From positions 1 to 29,701 of IMG/VR virus record IMGVR_UViG_3300025131_000278: a stretch of DNA of 29,701 nucleotides; one strand, given 5' to 3'. Made by a program: the position numbers and the translations under genes. Source of the stretch: a virus. Shown piece by piece: positions 7,062 through 12,880 of this stretch (position 1 is its first letter; each line of letters opens with the position of its first letter). The notes under the pieces were generated by a model, which saw only the letters and a program-made list of their open reading frames with translations, was not told the DNA's origin and did no database searches.

Positions 7062-7274
7062 ATGGCAACGCAAACGAAAATCGACACTACTGACTATATC
7101 AGTATTCACGGGAAGAACCCAAGGGGCCGAGGCGGTTGGACATTTTGCAAGCCCGGAGACGAACGAAACCCTGCCGAGTGGTACGAGAGCGGGATTCATG
7201 CCCAATACAGTGTCGCAAGATGGTATGCTCGGACGCATTTCAAGGGCGAGATGGTGATTAGATTACTCGGTTGA
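7062..7274 (+). CDS. Early small hypothetical protein
   Basis: The product is 70 residues from ATG 7062, with the common leader at 7046-7056. It has a basic, aromatic composition: HGKNPRGRGGWTFCKPGD, then EWYESGIHAQYSVARWYAR. The layout of a short strand, turn and helix suggests a single small domain that could bind nucleic acid or another protein. No family is recognised. It is the first gene of the second early unit and is followed after seven bases by linker copy 2. Confidence 0.7.
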   Translation: MATQTKIDTTDYISIHGKNPRGRGGWTFCKPGDERNPAEWYESGIHAQYSVARWYARTHFKGEMVIRLLG

Positions 7275-7281
7275 TCAGCAG

Positions 7282-7369
7282 GTGAGTGGACGGGGGTTCG
7301 CCCCCGTTTAAACCGCTACTCCGGTCACAAGCCCGGAGCATTATTCAAACCGTAACAAGGGGGAACACG
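7282..7369 (+). repeat. Double-hairpin intergenic linker, copy 2
   Basis: Hairpin 1 is ACGGGGG-TTCG-CCCCCGT (7290-7307). Hairpin 2 pairs CTCCGG 7319-7324 with CCGGAG 7333-7338. It is followed by ATTATTCAAACC rather than a T-run. The shared leader AACAAGGGGGA is at 7354-7364, before ATG 7370. Confidence 0.87.
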
Positions 7370-7627
7370 ATGAACGACTTAACGAATCGCATTGAGCCGG
7401 TAGCAACGAAGAAATTCAGGATCAAACGAAGCAACGGGGAAATCGTCAAAGGCAAGGTGGATCGGGTGCAATCCGGGCGATCCGTCAACCTGCATGTTAA
7501 CCCGATACATCAATTCGGCATTGGAACCTCTTTGGGCCAAACGCTCGAAGCCATTAAGGACATCGCTTTTTCCGATGCCATCGACGGGTTCATTATGGAG
7601 TGCGGCGACTCCGTGACATTTGAATAA
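7370..7627 (+). CDS. Early small hypothetical protein
   Basis: The product is 85 residues from ATG 7370; longer frames would cross linker copy 2 and are rejected. It begins MNDLTNRIEPVATKKFRIKR and continues with SNGEIVKGKVDRVQSGRSVNLHV, a strand-rich segment like a small beta-barrel. It ends with a helix and an acidic tail (GFIMECGDSVTFE). Its short 'NDLTNRI' start resembles 'SNLTSRM' of the 6151 product, perhaps another trace of a shared N-terminal cassette. The function is unknown. Confidence 0.68.
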   Translation: MNDLTNRIEPVATKKFRIKRSNGEIVKGKVDRVQSGRSVNLHVNPIHQFGIGTSLGQTLEAIKDIAFSDAIDGFIMECGDSVTFE

Positions 7628-7629
7628 TG

Positions 7630-7717
7630 GTGAGTGGACGGGGGTTTGCCCCCGTTTAAACCGCTACTCTGGTCACAAGCCCAGAGTGTTTTTTAAACCG
7701 TAACAAGGGGGAACACG
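7630..7717 (+). repeat. Double-hairpin intergenic linker, copy 3 (compensatory change)
   Basis: Hairpin 1 is ACGGGGG-TTTG-CCCCCGT (7638-7655). Hairpin 2 pairs CTCTGG 7667-7672 with CCAGAG 7681-7686. Against copies 1, 2 and 4, both partners of one base pair have changed (C-G to T-A), which keeps the stem. T6 follows at 7689-7694. The shared leader is at 7702-7712. Confidence 0.88.
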
Positions 7718-7975
7718 ATGAAACTCAAGGACCTAACGGGATTACTTGAACGATACGAAGCAGAGGTTGGCGGTGATGTTGAAGTCCGGTTGATGACACA
7801 GATGCAATATCCATTTGAGCACGCTCTCGCCGGGGTGACGGATGCGTGCGCAATATTGGATTTCACCGGGAAAGCCCCGGACACGTTAGCGGCGGGAGAG
7901 AATATTGTGTATATCGTTGAGGGTTCACAGCTTGGCTACGGCAAGAAGGATGCATGGGAGACGGCGGAACGCTAA
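7718..7975 (+). CDS. Small phage/plasmid hypothetical protein (GYGxKxAWE type)
   Basis: The product is 85 residues. The sequence has the look of a widespread family of short phage and plasmid proteins: an N-terminal helix MKLKDLTGLLERYEAE, then VEVRLMTQMQYPFEHALAGV, then ENIVYIVEGSQLGYGKKDAW near the C terminus. Members are of unknown function and usually accompany DUF932 and other early genes, as here. The common leader is at 7702-7712. It is the last gene of the second early unit, directly followed by early promoter copy 3. Confidence 0.75.
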   Translation: MKLKDLTGLLERYEAEVGGDVEVRLMTQMQYPFEHALAGVTDACAILDFTGKAPDTLAAGENIVYIVEGSQLGYGKKDAWETAER

Positions 7976-7980
7976 CCAAT

Positions 7981-8094
7981 AAACCTTTCACTTTTTTTTA
8001 ATTTAGTTGTTGACATTATGGAATAATATGGTATATTATATAATAGATCGAGAGAACGAAGACAATCATTCAAACCGTAACAAGGGGGAACACA
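7981..8094 (+). promoter_or_regulatory. Early promoter copy 3 with conserved flanks
   Basis: TTGACA is at 8010-8015 and TATATT at 8032-8037, with a 16-base spacer and an upstream T8 tract. It starts six bases after the previous stop. It probably drives 8095 and the genes beyond, since no further strong promoter appears before 11791. Confidence 0.82.
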
Positions 8095-8289
8095 ATGAAC
8101 AACATCAACGACAAACTCGACAATGCAGTCAAGGCGAATGAGCAGAGTACCGGTACCCCCTGCACCAGTTGCGGCGCAAAGCTGCTGCCGGACGGCCCAA
8201 TTGAAGGTGATTACTGCGATGAGTGCATGGCCATCAAGAACACCGAGCCGGCTGCAGGTGCACCGTACGTGAGGGGTTACAATAGGTGA
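8095..8289 (+). CDS. Small zinc-ribbon-like early protein with shared N-terminal tag
   Basis: The product is 64 residues. Residues 1-14 (MNNINDKLDNAVKA) and their 42 bases are identical to the start of the gene at 6523. Then a different body begins, with two paired cysteine motifs: CTSCG near residue 23 and YCDEC near residue 40. The CxxC...CxxC spacing suggests a small zinc ribbon that could bind RNA polymerase, nucleic acid or another protein. The stop codon lies within the GTGAGTGG that opens linker copy 4. Function is inferred only at the level of metal binding. Confidence 0.68.
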   Translation: MNNINDKLDNAVKANEQSTGTPCTSCGAKLLPDGPIEGDYCDECMAIKNTEPAAGAPYVRGYNR

Positions 8290-8373
8290 GTGGACGGGGG
8301 TTCGCCCCCGTTTAAACCGCTACTCCGGTCACAAGCCCGGAGGACCTTTCAAACCGTAACAAGGGGGAGCACG
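8286..8373 (+). repeat. Double-hairpin intergenic linker, copy 4
   Basis: Hairpin 1 is ACGGGGG-TTCG-CCCCCGT (8294-8311). Hairpin 2 pairs CTCCGG 8323-8328 with CCGGAG 8337-8342. It overlaps the stop codon of the preceding gene. The shared leader is at 8358-8368. Confidence 0.87.
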
Positions 8374-8748
8374 ATGATCGGAACACTAAAAACACCATCA
8401 AGAACGAGTAAGATTGGACGGCATGAGACAACGATCGAGATGATGCCATTTCACTCCGATTGGTTGGCCACGGTGCGGTATCACCAGACCGATGTGGTAT
8501 CGTTTGGATTAGTTGAGTGCCTACTTGATACGGGTGGTTGGTACACGCCGACAACTAAAAAACGGATGAACCAGACCGCTCAAGAATACGGTCTTGACTT
8601 CCACGTTTTTCAGAAAAAACAACCGTGGAAAACTAAGCACGATGCCATTGACTATCAAGACTGGTTTGTTAAAATCGGGGACAGGATAGAGGAGTTTGAT
8701 CCGGCGGGGAAATGCCTCTTGTATCTGATCCCTACTCTGGCCGAATAA
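8374..8748 (+). CDS. Early hypothetical protein (short phage family near DUF932)
   Basis: The product is 124 residues from ATG 8374, with the common leader at 8358-8368. The segment TDVVSFGLVECLLDTGGWYTPTTKKRMN followed by QEYGLDFHVFQKK resembles small phage proteins built around 'GGW-T-TTK-RMNQ' and 'gL-f-VFQK', which are often found beside DUF932 genes. Their role is unknown. The sequence is soluble and beta-rich. It is flanked by linker copies 4 and 5 and co-directional with the DUF932 gene. The family resemblance is by memory of motifs and needs a profile search. Confidence 0.66.
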   Translation: MIGTLKTPSRTSKIGRHETTIEMMPFHSDWLATVRYHQTDVVSFGLVECLLDTGGWYTPTTKKRMNQTAQEYGLDFHVFQKKQPWKTKHDAIDYQDWFVKIGDRIEEFDPAGKCLLYLIPTLAE

Positions 8749-8750
8749 TG

Positions 8751-8841
8751 GTGAGTGGACGGGGGGTTCGCCCCCCGTTTAAACCGCTACTCTGGTCACA
8801 AGCCCAGAGGACCTTTTTAAACTGTAACAAGGGGGAGCACG
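8751..8841 (+). repeat. Double-hairpin intergenic linker, copy 5 (covarying stems)
   Basis: Hairpin 1 is lengthened symmetrically to six G and six C around TTCG (8759-8778). Hairpin 2 pairs CTCTGG 8790-8795 with CCAGAG 8804-8809, the same compensatory pair as copy 3. T5 follows. The shared leader is at 8826-8836. Confidence 0.88.
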
Positions 8842-9897
8842 ATGTCTGTCAAGTTAATATCAAGTGGTAATGATTCGGTCATGGATCGAACCGATGAAAT
8901 CCTGAACCTGTCGGAGTTTTATAACATCATCAGCTCGGACAACGAATTGAACATTGATGCGAACGGGTGGATGGCTACGACCGACACGGCACGGGATCAA
9001 TTACTCGGCCATATTGATATGCCCCGTAGGTTTTACGCACACATGATCAACAAGGGGCTGCCGTTGAATTTATCCAACGATATTAGCAAACTGTGCGGTG
9101 TGATGGATAAACCGGTCATGGTTCGCCGACTCAATCGGGTTAATGGCCGGATTGCAATCGCATTGTTGTCGCCATCATATTTTCGGATCAATCACGATTT
9201 CGTGACGGATGCCCTTAAGGATTCCGGGGTGGATATTGACGGAGAAGGTCAGCCCATTGGTGGCGATGACTTTGAAATCAAGAAAATGGAGTTGACTCCC
9301 GACCGCCTTCATATTCGGATGTTGACCCGTGGATTAGAAACGGGAGAGATTGGAGTCGGCCTTGATATTACAAATTCAGAGACTGGCTTATATGCCCTCA
9401 ATGTATCAACGTTCGTTTACGTGCTTGCCTGTTCGAATGGGATGATCATCAAAAACAAGGATCTTGGATCCCTTCGCAAGGTGCATCGGACGACCTGTGC
9501 CGAGCGTGGTGTGTTGGGTGACCCGTTGCATTGCGATGTTCGATATGAGGATCTGTCCGGGGATATTGTCCGCAGGGTTTGTGCGGCCCGTGACGAACGG
9601 GTATTGATGGAGATTCAGAAAACGGTTGACCGGTCAAAAGAATTGGCCGAGCCGAAGGTGATCGACCGGGTTGAGTCTCGAATCAAAAAAATATTAACGG
9701 CACCGGAGAGGGTCAAATATTCCGTATATCGAAAAACGGAACCGGCGAACGTATGGGGATCGGTTCAAGCCCTGACTGCGATGGCGCACAATGAACCATC
9801 AATTGAAGATACTCCCCGGCAATCCGATCTGGAAACACGGGCATGGGACGAACTTGACCAAGCCGTCCGGGGGTCCGAGTTCGCTCCGGTGATGTAA
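8842..9897 (+). CDS. DUF932 family protein
   Basis: The product is 351 residues, normal for the family. DUF932 is recognisable from the central LLSPSYFRINHDFVTDAL, preceded by a segment equivalent to 'mp-rFY-hmi..gLplnL', and followed by GLYALNVSTFVYVLACSNGMI, where 'CsNGm' is the most conserved part. DUF932 proteins occur widely in phages and plasmids, often near recombination and replication genes; their biochemical role is not established. The C-terminal third is helical and ends with a probable extended tail. It uses the common leader and is followed by a degenerate promoter and linker copy 6. Confidence 0.85.
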   Translation: MSVKLISSGNDSVMDRTDEILNLSEFYNIISSDNELNIDANGWMATTDTARDQLLGHIDMPRRFYAHMINKGLPLNLSNDISKLCGVMDKPVMVRRLNRVNGRIAIALLSPSYFRINHDFVTDALKDSGVDIDGEGQPIGGDDFEIKKMELTPDRLHIRMLTRGLETGEIGVGLDITNSETGLYALNVSTFVYVLACSNGMIIKNKDLGSLRKVHRTTCAERGVLGDPLHCDVRYEDLSGDIVRRVCAARDERVLMEIQKTVDRSKELAEPKVIDRVESRIKKILTAPERVKYSVYRKTEPANVWGSVQALTAMAHNEPSIEDTPRQSDLETRAWDELDQAVRGSEFAPVM

Positions 9898-9904
9898 AAG
9901 GCCA

Positions 9905-9933
9905 TTGACTTAATGGAATAAGCCCAATACATT
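9905..9933 (+). promoter_or_regulatory. Degenerate relative of the early promoter
   Basis: TTGACT (9905-9910) and TACATT (9928-9933) have a 17-base spacer. The segment TTGACTTAATGGAATAA aligns without gaps to TTGACATTATGGAATAA of promoter copies 2 and 3, so it looks like a decayed or weakened fourth copy. It lies directly in front of linker copy 6. Confidence 0.5.
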
Positions 9934-9942
9934 GAAAGGATG

Positions 9943-10033
9943 GTGAGAGGTGCCGGGAGTCACTCCCCGGCATTAAACCACGGCTCCGGTCTCAAGTCCG
10001 GGGTATTTTCCAATCGTAACAAGGGGGAGCACG
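9943..10033 (+). repeat. Double-hairpin intergenic linker, copy 6 (divergent)
   Basis: It opens GTGAGAGG. Hairpin 1 has different bases but keeps pairing: TGCCGGG 9951-9957 with CCCGGCA 9966-9972. Hairpin 2 pairs CTCCGG 9984-9989 with CCGGGG 9998-10003, one pair being G-T. The spacer ATTAAACC and the shared leader (10018-10028) are kept. Retention of both stems in a diverged copy supports a selected RNA structure. Confidence 0.82.
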
Positions 10034-10558
10034 ATGCCTGTCAATATTCACGGCAAGATGTACTCGACCGTTGCGGAACGGGTCACCGCTATCCACCGGG
10101 ACAATCCCGACGGCGGTGTCTCTATCGTGACGGAAACCATTGACCATGTCGTCGGCGAATACGTGACAATGAGGACGACGATAACCACGGCCACAGATGG
10201 CCCGTTCACTGGTTCAGCTATGGAGGTAAAGAAGGACCTCCCGCCTAAGATGCAGTCATCATACTATGAGGTTTGCGAAACATCATCAGAGGGCCGAGCG
10301 TTATTTGCCGCCGGATATGGTGGCGACGGGGATTTTGAAAAAGCATCCGCCGAGGAAATGCAAGCGGTCGGGGTTTTTGATAAAAAGGCGGTCAAGGCCG
10401 ATCCGGAAACGACGGAAGAGATTCGGGTCTTATTAGATACCAAGGTCGTCCCGGATAAGATTCAGGCCGATATCCATGCACTAATTGGGCGGAACGAATT
10501 GACTCAAGACCGTGCCGTGAAGTGCCTTGTATTTCTTACGGACTTAACTGATAGATAA
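10034..10558 (+). CDS. Phage hypothetical protein, possible recombination-associated family
   Basis: The product is 174 residues. The N-terminal part, MPVNIHGKMYSTVAERVTAI, the middle TMRTTITTATDGPFTGSA, and the motif SYYEVCETSSEGRALFAAGYGGDGDF (shown here only as its known landmarks, ETSSEGRAL and GYGGDG) recall widespread phage proteins with an 'EvaETSaiGRALa' element. That element is also found in some Erf/Rad52-like annealing proteins. The C-terminal 60 residues look like an added helical domain. Neighbouring DUF932 and nuclease-like genes fit a recombination module. The function is uncertain. It has the ninth copy of the common leader. Confidence 0.6.
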   Translation: MPVNIHGKMYSTVAERVTAIHRDNPDGGVSIVTETIDHVVGEYVTMRTTITTATDGPFTGSAMEVKKDLPPKMQSSYYEVCETSSEGRALFAAGYGGDGDFEKASAEEMQAVGVFDKKAVKADPETTEEIRVLLDTKVVPDKIQADIHALIGRNELTQDRAVKCLVFLTDLTDR

Positions 10559-10566
10559 TGTGGCCG

Positions 10567-10588
10567 CCGGGGAGTAGTGCGACCCCGG
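10567..10588 (+). other. Hairpin between early genes
   Basis: CCGGGG (10567-10572) pairs with CCCCGG (10583-10588), nine bases after the preceding stop. It occupies the same position as linker hairpin 1 but has an unrelated loop. It is followed by AATAGGGGGCGGGTTATG. It may be a distant relative of the linkers. Confidence 0.45.
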
Positions 10589-10614
10589 TTGCGCCGGTCA
10601 ATAGGGGGCGGGTT

Positions 10615-10803
10615 ATGCGAGGGCGACTATACTGGAAGGACCGACTACGCCGTGTAGTGCGGCGGGGGTTCATCACCAACATCGTGGAGCATGCAATACT
10701 TGTGGGTTTACTTGCCTTGACGGTGGTATGGGTGTGGATCTTACTCGAAGCCGGGCAGACAATTCACGAGTGGTTAAACTGGACGACAATACAAGGGGGA
10801 TAA
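10615..10803 (+). CDS. Small single-pass membrane protein
   Basis: The product is 62 residues from ATG 10615, chosen for its AGGGGGCGG site. An in-frame ATG at 10558 would put the hairpin inside the gene. The N terminus is strongly basic (MRGRLYWKDRLRRVVRR), and residues about 24-42 (HAILVGLLALTVVWVWILL) form one hydrophobic helix, so the protein should be membrane-anchored with its N terminus inside. The tail is short. No family is recognised. It could be a superinfection or host-membrane modulator, but nothing beyond topology supports this. Confidence 0.6.
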   Translation: MRGRLYWKDRLRRVVRRGFITNIVEHAILVGLLALTVVWVWILLEAGQTIHEWLNWTTIQGG

Positions 10804-10805
10804 TC

Positions 10806-10991
10806 ATGTCAGACGGGAGACGGACGAGGGGGGATAAGTGCGATGATTGTGGCTTGTATGGATACGAGGCGCAGGCGTGTTCTTGTGGTAAGTTCCAGTG
10901 GGACGGAACCGAGCAGAGACGGGTCAACGATGATGCCGCCACCAATCACCGGGGCGATGATATTCGGCCAAATAAAGAGCAACTCCAATAG
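10806..10991 (+). CDS. Small zinc-finger-like protein
   Basis: The product is 61 residues from ATG 10806. Its leader, ACAAGGGGGA at 10791-10800, also matches the small RNA loop over 10 bases. Cysteines at CDDCG (residues 12-15) and CSC (25-27) could bind zinc, as in a short treble-clef or ribbon. The C-terminal half is polar and probably disordered (DAATNHRGDDIRPNKEQLQ). No family is recognised. It lies in a run of microproteins with very short spacers. Confidence 0.6.
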   Translation: MSDGRRTRGDKCDDCGLYGYEAQACSCGKFQWDGTEQRRVNDDAATNHRGDDIRPNKEQLQ

Positions 10992-11008
10992 GGCAAAGGG
11001 GGGGGGTA

Positions 11009-11107
11009 ATGTTTGGATTGATTTTTGAAGTCATAGCGGAAGACCTTGGCCCGTTCATCTTTTTGGCCATCGCAATATGGGCCAATTACAAAGGTGGACG
11101 GTCATGA
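11009..11107 (+). CDS. 32-residue hydrophobic microprotein
   Basis: An ATG at 11009 follows a G9 purine tract ideally placed as a ribosome-binding site. The 32-residue product is MFGLIFEVIAEDLG followed by PFIFLAIAIWANYKGGRS, a probable single membrane helix. The stop overlaps the ATG of the next gene (11104), as expected for a coupled gene. Small size limits confidence; the ribosome-binding site and coupling are the main support. Confidence 0.5.
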   Translation: MFGLIFEVIAEDLGPFIFLAIAIWANYKGGRS

Positions 11108-11301
11108 CGGAGCGAGAAATCGACACAGGGCGCGTTAAACGCTCTTATAGCGTCGAAAACCCTTCAGGGGGGTTATATGTCTATTCTACCAGTTCGGGGC
11201 GTTACAACGTAAACATGGACGATTTAACGTGCAATTGTCCGAGTCGCCGCCGCCCATGCAAGCACTTAGTTGATGCTTTTGGTTTATGGTTGGAGGTGTA
11301 G
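11104..11301 (+). CDS. SWIM zinc-finger microprotein
   Basis: The product is 65 residues from ATG 11104. It contains C43-x-C45-x6-C52-x-H54 (CNCPSRRRPCKH), which is the SWIM zinc-finger pattern CxCxnCxH. The preceding strands (LYVYSTSSGRYNVNMDD) match the usual lead-in, in which a strand pair precedes the finger. SWIM fingers bind DNA or proteins, for instance in recombination-linked Shu2/SWS1 proteins and MuDR transposases. A free-standing 65-residue version is short. It precedes a nuclease-like gene, so a DNA-related role is plausible. Confidence 0.7.
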   Translation: MTEREIDTGRVKRSYSVENPSGGLYVYSTSSGRYNVNMDDLTCNCPSRRRPCKHLVDAFGLWLEV

Positions 11302-11302
11302 C

Positions 11303-11782
11303 GTGTTATTCGAGTCAAAAACCGATCGTGAATATGAAGGATTGTTCGCCGACTATATGGGGGCGAAATATAAAGTCGAGGCCCTGAAGGTCGATAAGAA
11401 ATACGGGCCGGATTTTTTTGTGAGTGGCCCAGACGGGTCGCCCCGGTCATGGGTAGAATTTAAACAGCGGGATGCCCGGATCTTGGAGTATCCCACGGCT
11501 ATGATTTCGGCATATAAAATATGGCGGGGCCGGTCTCTTGCCGACAGTACTGGGTTAAAGTTTGTGTTTGCGATTGGGGTCAAATGCGAGTATGTAAACG
11601 AGGCACGTGTTGGGATTGATCAAGACGGGGCCGATAATATTATCACTTACAGGTCCGTGGAGATTACCCCGGAAGTGGTTGACGGAAGTTGGCTTGCGAT
11701 GGGTGGCAGGAAGGATCGGGGATATATTGGGGACATTGAGCCAATGTACCATATCCCGTGGGCGTTCTTTCGAGATATATAG
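11303..11782 (+). CDS. PD-(D/E)XK nuclease-like protein
   Basis: The product is 159 residues from GTG 11303, which has GGAGG at 11292-11296. The core shows GPDFFV (D37) and, 15 residues later, WVEFKQRD (E52, K54), the D...ExK arrangement of PD-(D/E)XK nucleases. It is followed by the helix YPTAMISAYKIWRGRSLA and the strand KFVFAIGV. Many phage proteins of this type are unnamed and some act as Holliday-junction resolvases. DNA cleavage is inferred from the motif; the substrate is unknown. The gene closes the block started at early promoter copy 3, and a separate promoter follows. Confidence 0.65.
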   Translation: MLFESKTDREYEGLFADYMGAKYKVEALKVDKKYGPDFFVSGPDGSPRSWVEFKQRDARILEYPTAMISAYKIWRGRSLADSTGLKFVFAIGVKCEYVNEARVGIDQDGADNIITYRSVEITPEVVDGSWLAMGGRKDRGYIGDIEPMYHIPWAFFRDI

Positions 11783-11786
11783 CGTT

Positions 11787-11828
11787 CCGGTTTACAATTT
11801 GGAACAGGATATATATATTGATTATAAC
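11787..11828 (+). promoter_or_regulatory. Promoter and possible operator for the HTH and replication genes
   Basis: TTTACA (11791-11796) and TATATT (11814-11819) have a 17-base spacer. GTTCC just upstream mirrors GGAAC in the spacer, and CCGGTT near 11787 mirrors AACCGG near 11827. These inverted repeats flank the promoter and could be operator half-sites for the HTH protein encoded immediately downstream. Confidence 0.55.
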
Positions 11829-11840
11829 CGGAGGGAATAA

Positions 11841-12023
11841 GTGGAAAAATTGAGAAGGATCTGGTATGCGTTGCCGCCACGAGGCAAGCAACAGATGGCG
11901 CAACAGCTTGGGGTGAATTACAGCACTTTGTGTCGATGGGTTGCCGGGAATCGCAAGCCGCATTTTAAGAAAATGATCCGGCTAAAAGAGGTGTTGGGTA
12001 TCGATTTTGAAGATTGGAGATAA
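11841..12023 (+). CDS. Small HTH DNA-binding protein (Cro-like)
   Basis: The product is 60 residues from GTG 11841, with GGAGGG upstream. The helix-turn-helix is visible as KQQMAQQLGVNYSTLCRWVAG, followed by a helix with MIRLKEVLGIDF, the usual layout of XRE/Cro domains. It probably binds as a dimer. It sits directly before the replication initiator gene and after a promoter with inverted repeats, so autoregulation or control of replication genes is likely. No integrase or second repressor was found, so a lysogeny switch is not implied. Confidence 0.7.
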   Translation: MEKLRRIWYALPPRGKQQMAQQLGVNYSTLCRWVAGNRKPHFKKMIRLKEVLGIDFEDWR

Positions 12024-12028
12024 GTGTC

Positions 12029-12880
12029 GTGGAGAAAAAAGCAAGGGGGATATGGGGGCATGAGTTACTGGACGGGGGCTTTTTACAGGTCCCGGTGATC
12101 CTGCTCCATAATTATCATGAGATAGGTTTGACTGATTCGGAGTTGTGTCTTGCGATGGTGGTGCTGTCGTATAAGTATAATGAGCAAAACCCGTGGCCGT
12201 CGACAGCTACCATTGCAAGGATAATGGGCAAGAAGCCCGATGCGATTTTTAAGGCGGTAAAATCATTAAAGTCGAAAGGATTGCTTGCCCGGTATGAATC
12301 GAGCGGGGTGACGGTTTGGGACTTTTCAGGGTTGACGAGTCGGTTGATATCGTCCGCCCCCTCTATAAAAAACAATATACCCCCCTCTATAAAAAACAAT
12401 ATAGGGGGTATATCAAATTTTATAGACAAAGAATATACAACTAATAATAACAATAATAATAAGCCGGAGGTTTTGGAATCCTTAAAAAAGAAAGTGCAAA
12501 AGATCCCCGACTTATTAGAGTTGAATTTTACCGATAACGGTGACCATATTATGCTTGCTGATGTGGATGCCTTACGGTGGCTTGCTAATCGGTTTCGGGT
12601 TCGAGAGCTTGACTTAAGGCCAAACAATAAACGGTTAACGCATCAATGGGAGGCAATGCAAGATTTATGGATGGATGACTTGTATAAAATCGTCAACCGG
12701 CACCAAGTGCCATTAATGAGTGTGATGGGGACACACGCCCGGATGATGAAGGACGAAGGCAGCAACGGATTCGCATGGCGTGATCAGATCCGAAGCCCCG
12801 GAAAATATCTCCAAATACGGAAAGCATCGGGTCAAGACTACTACGAAGTCATAAGTGATATATACAAGGGGGTTAAGTAA
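12029..12880 (+). CDS. Replication initiator-like protein with winged-helix domain
   Basis: The product is 283 residues from GTG 12029. Residues about 30-95 form a winged helix (LTDSELCLAMVVLSYKYN; PSTATIARIMGKKPDAIFKA; LKSKGLLARY), the layout of phage O-type or DnaD-associated initiators. A low-complexity linker follows, with PPSIKNNI repeated twice and a run of Asn. The C-terminal half is helical. The linker DNA holds 24-bp direct repeats and AT-rich sequence, so the gene probably encodes both the initiator and its own binding site, as lambda O does. No polymerase or helicase gene is present, so host replication proteins would be recruited. The initiator role is inferred. Confidence 0.68.
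   Translation: MEKKARGIWGHELLDGGFLQVPVILLHNYHEIGLTDSELCLAMVVLSYKYNEQNPWPSTATIARIMGKKPDAIFKAVKSLKSKGLLARYESSGVTVWDFSGLTSRLISSAPSIKNNIPPSIKNNIGGISNFIDKEYTTNNNNNNKPEVLESLKKKVQKIPDLLELNFTDNGDHIMLADVDALRWLANRFRVRELDLRPNNKRLTHQWEAMQDLWMDDLYKIVNRHQVPLMSVMGTHARMMKDEGSNGFAWRDQIRSPGKYLQIRKASGQDYYEVISDIYKGVK
12357..12462. other. Candidate replication origin: iterons plus AT-rich region
   Basis: A 23-base unit, CCCCCTCTATAAAAAACAATATA, shown here by position only beyond its core CTCTATAAAAAACAAT, occurs at 12357-12379 and 12381-12403, a 24-base period that keeps the reading frame. The second unit is flanked by ATACCCCC and GGGGGTAT as an inverted repeat. From 12410 to 12462 the DNA is nearly all A and T, suitable for unwinding. 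The position inside the initiator gene parallels lambdoid origins. Confidence 0.62.

Noticed and set aside
6432-10033. CRISPR array or IS-derived repeats
   Set aside because: Repeat units flank genes of different lengths and contain no spacers, transposase or target duplications.
10558-10614. Longer start for the small membrane protein
   Set aside because: It would place the CCGGGG/CCCCGG hairpin in coding sequence; ATG 10615 has an excellent ribosome-binding site.
12115-12627. 170-codon frame on the minus strand across the initiator gene
   Set aside because: It is antisense to a well-supported gene, lacks a ribosome-binding site and a recognisable product; the same holds for the other minus-strand frames in the window.
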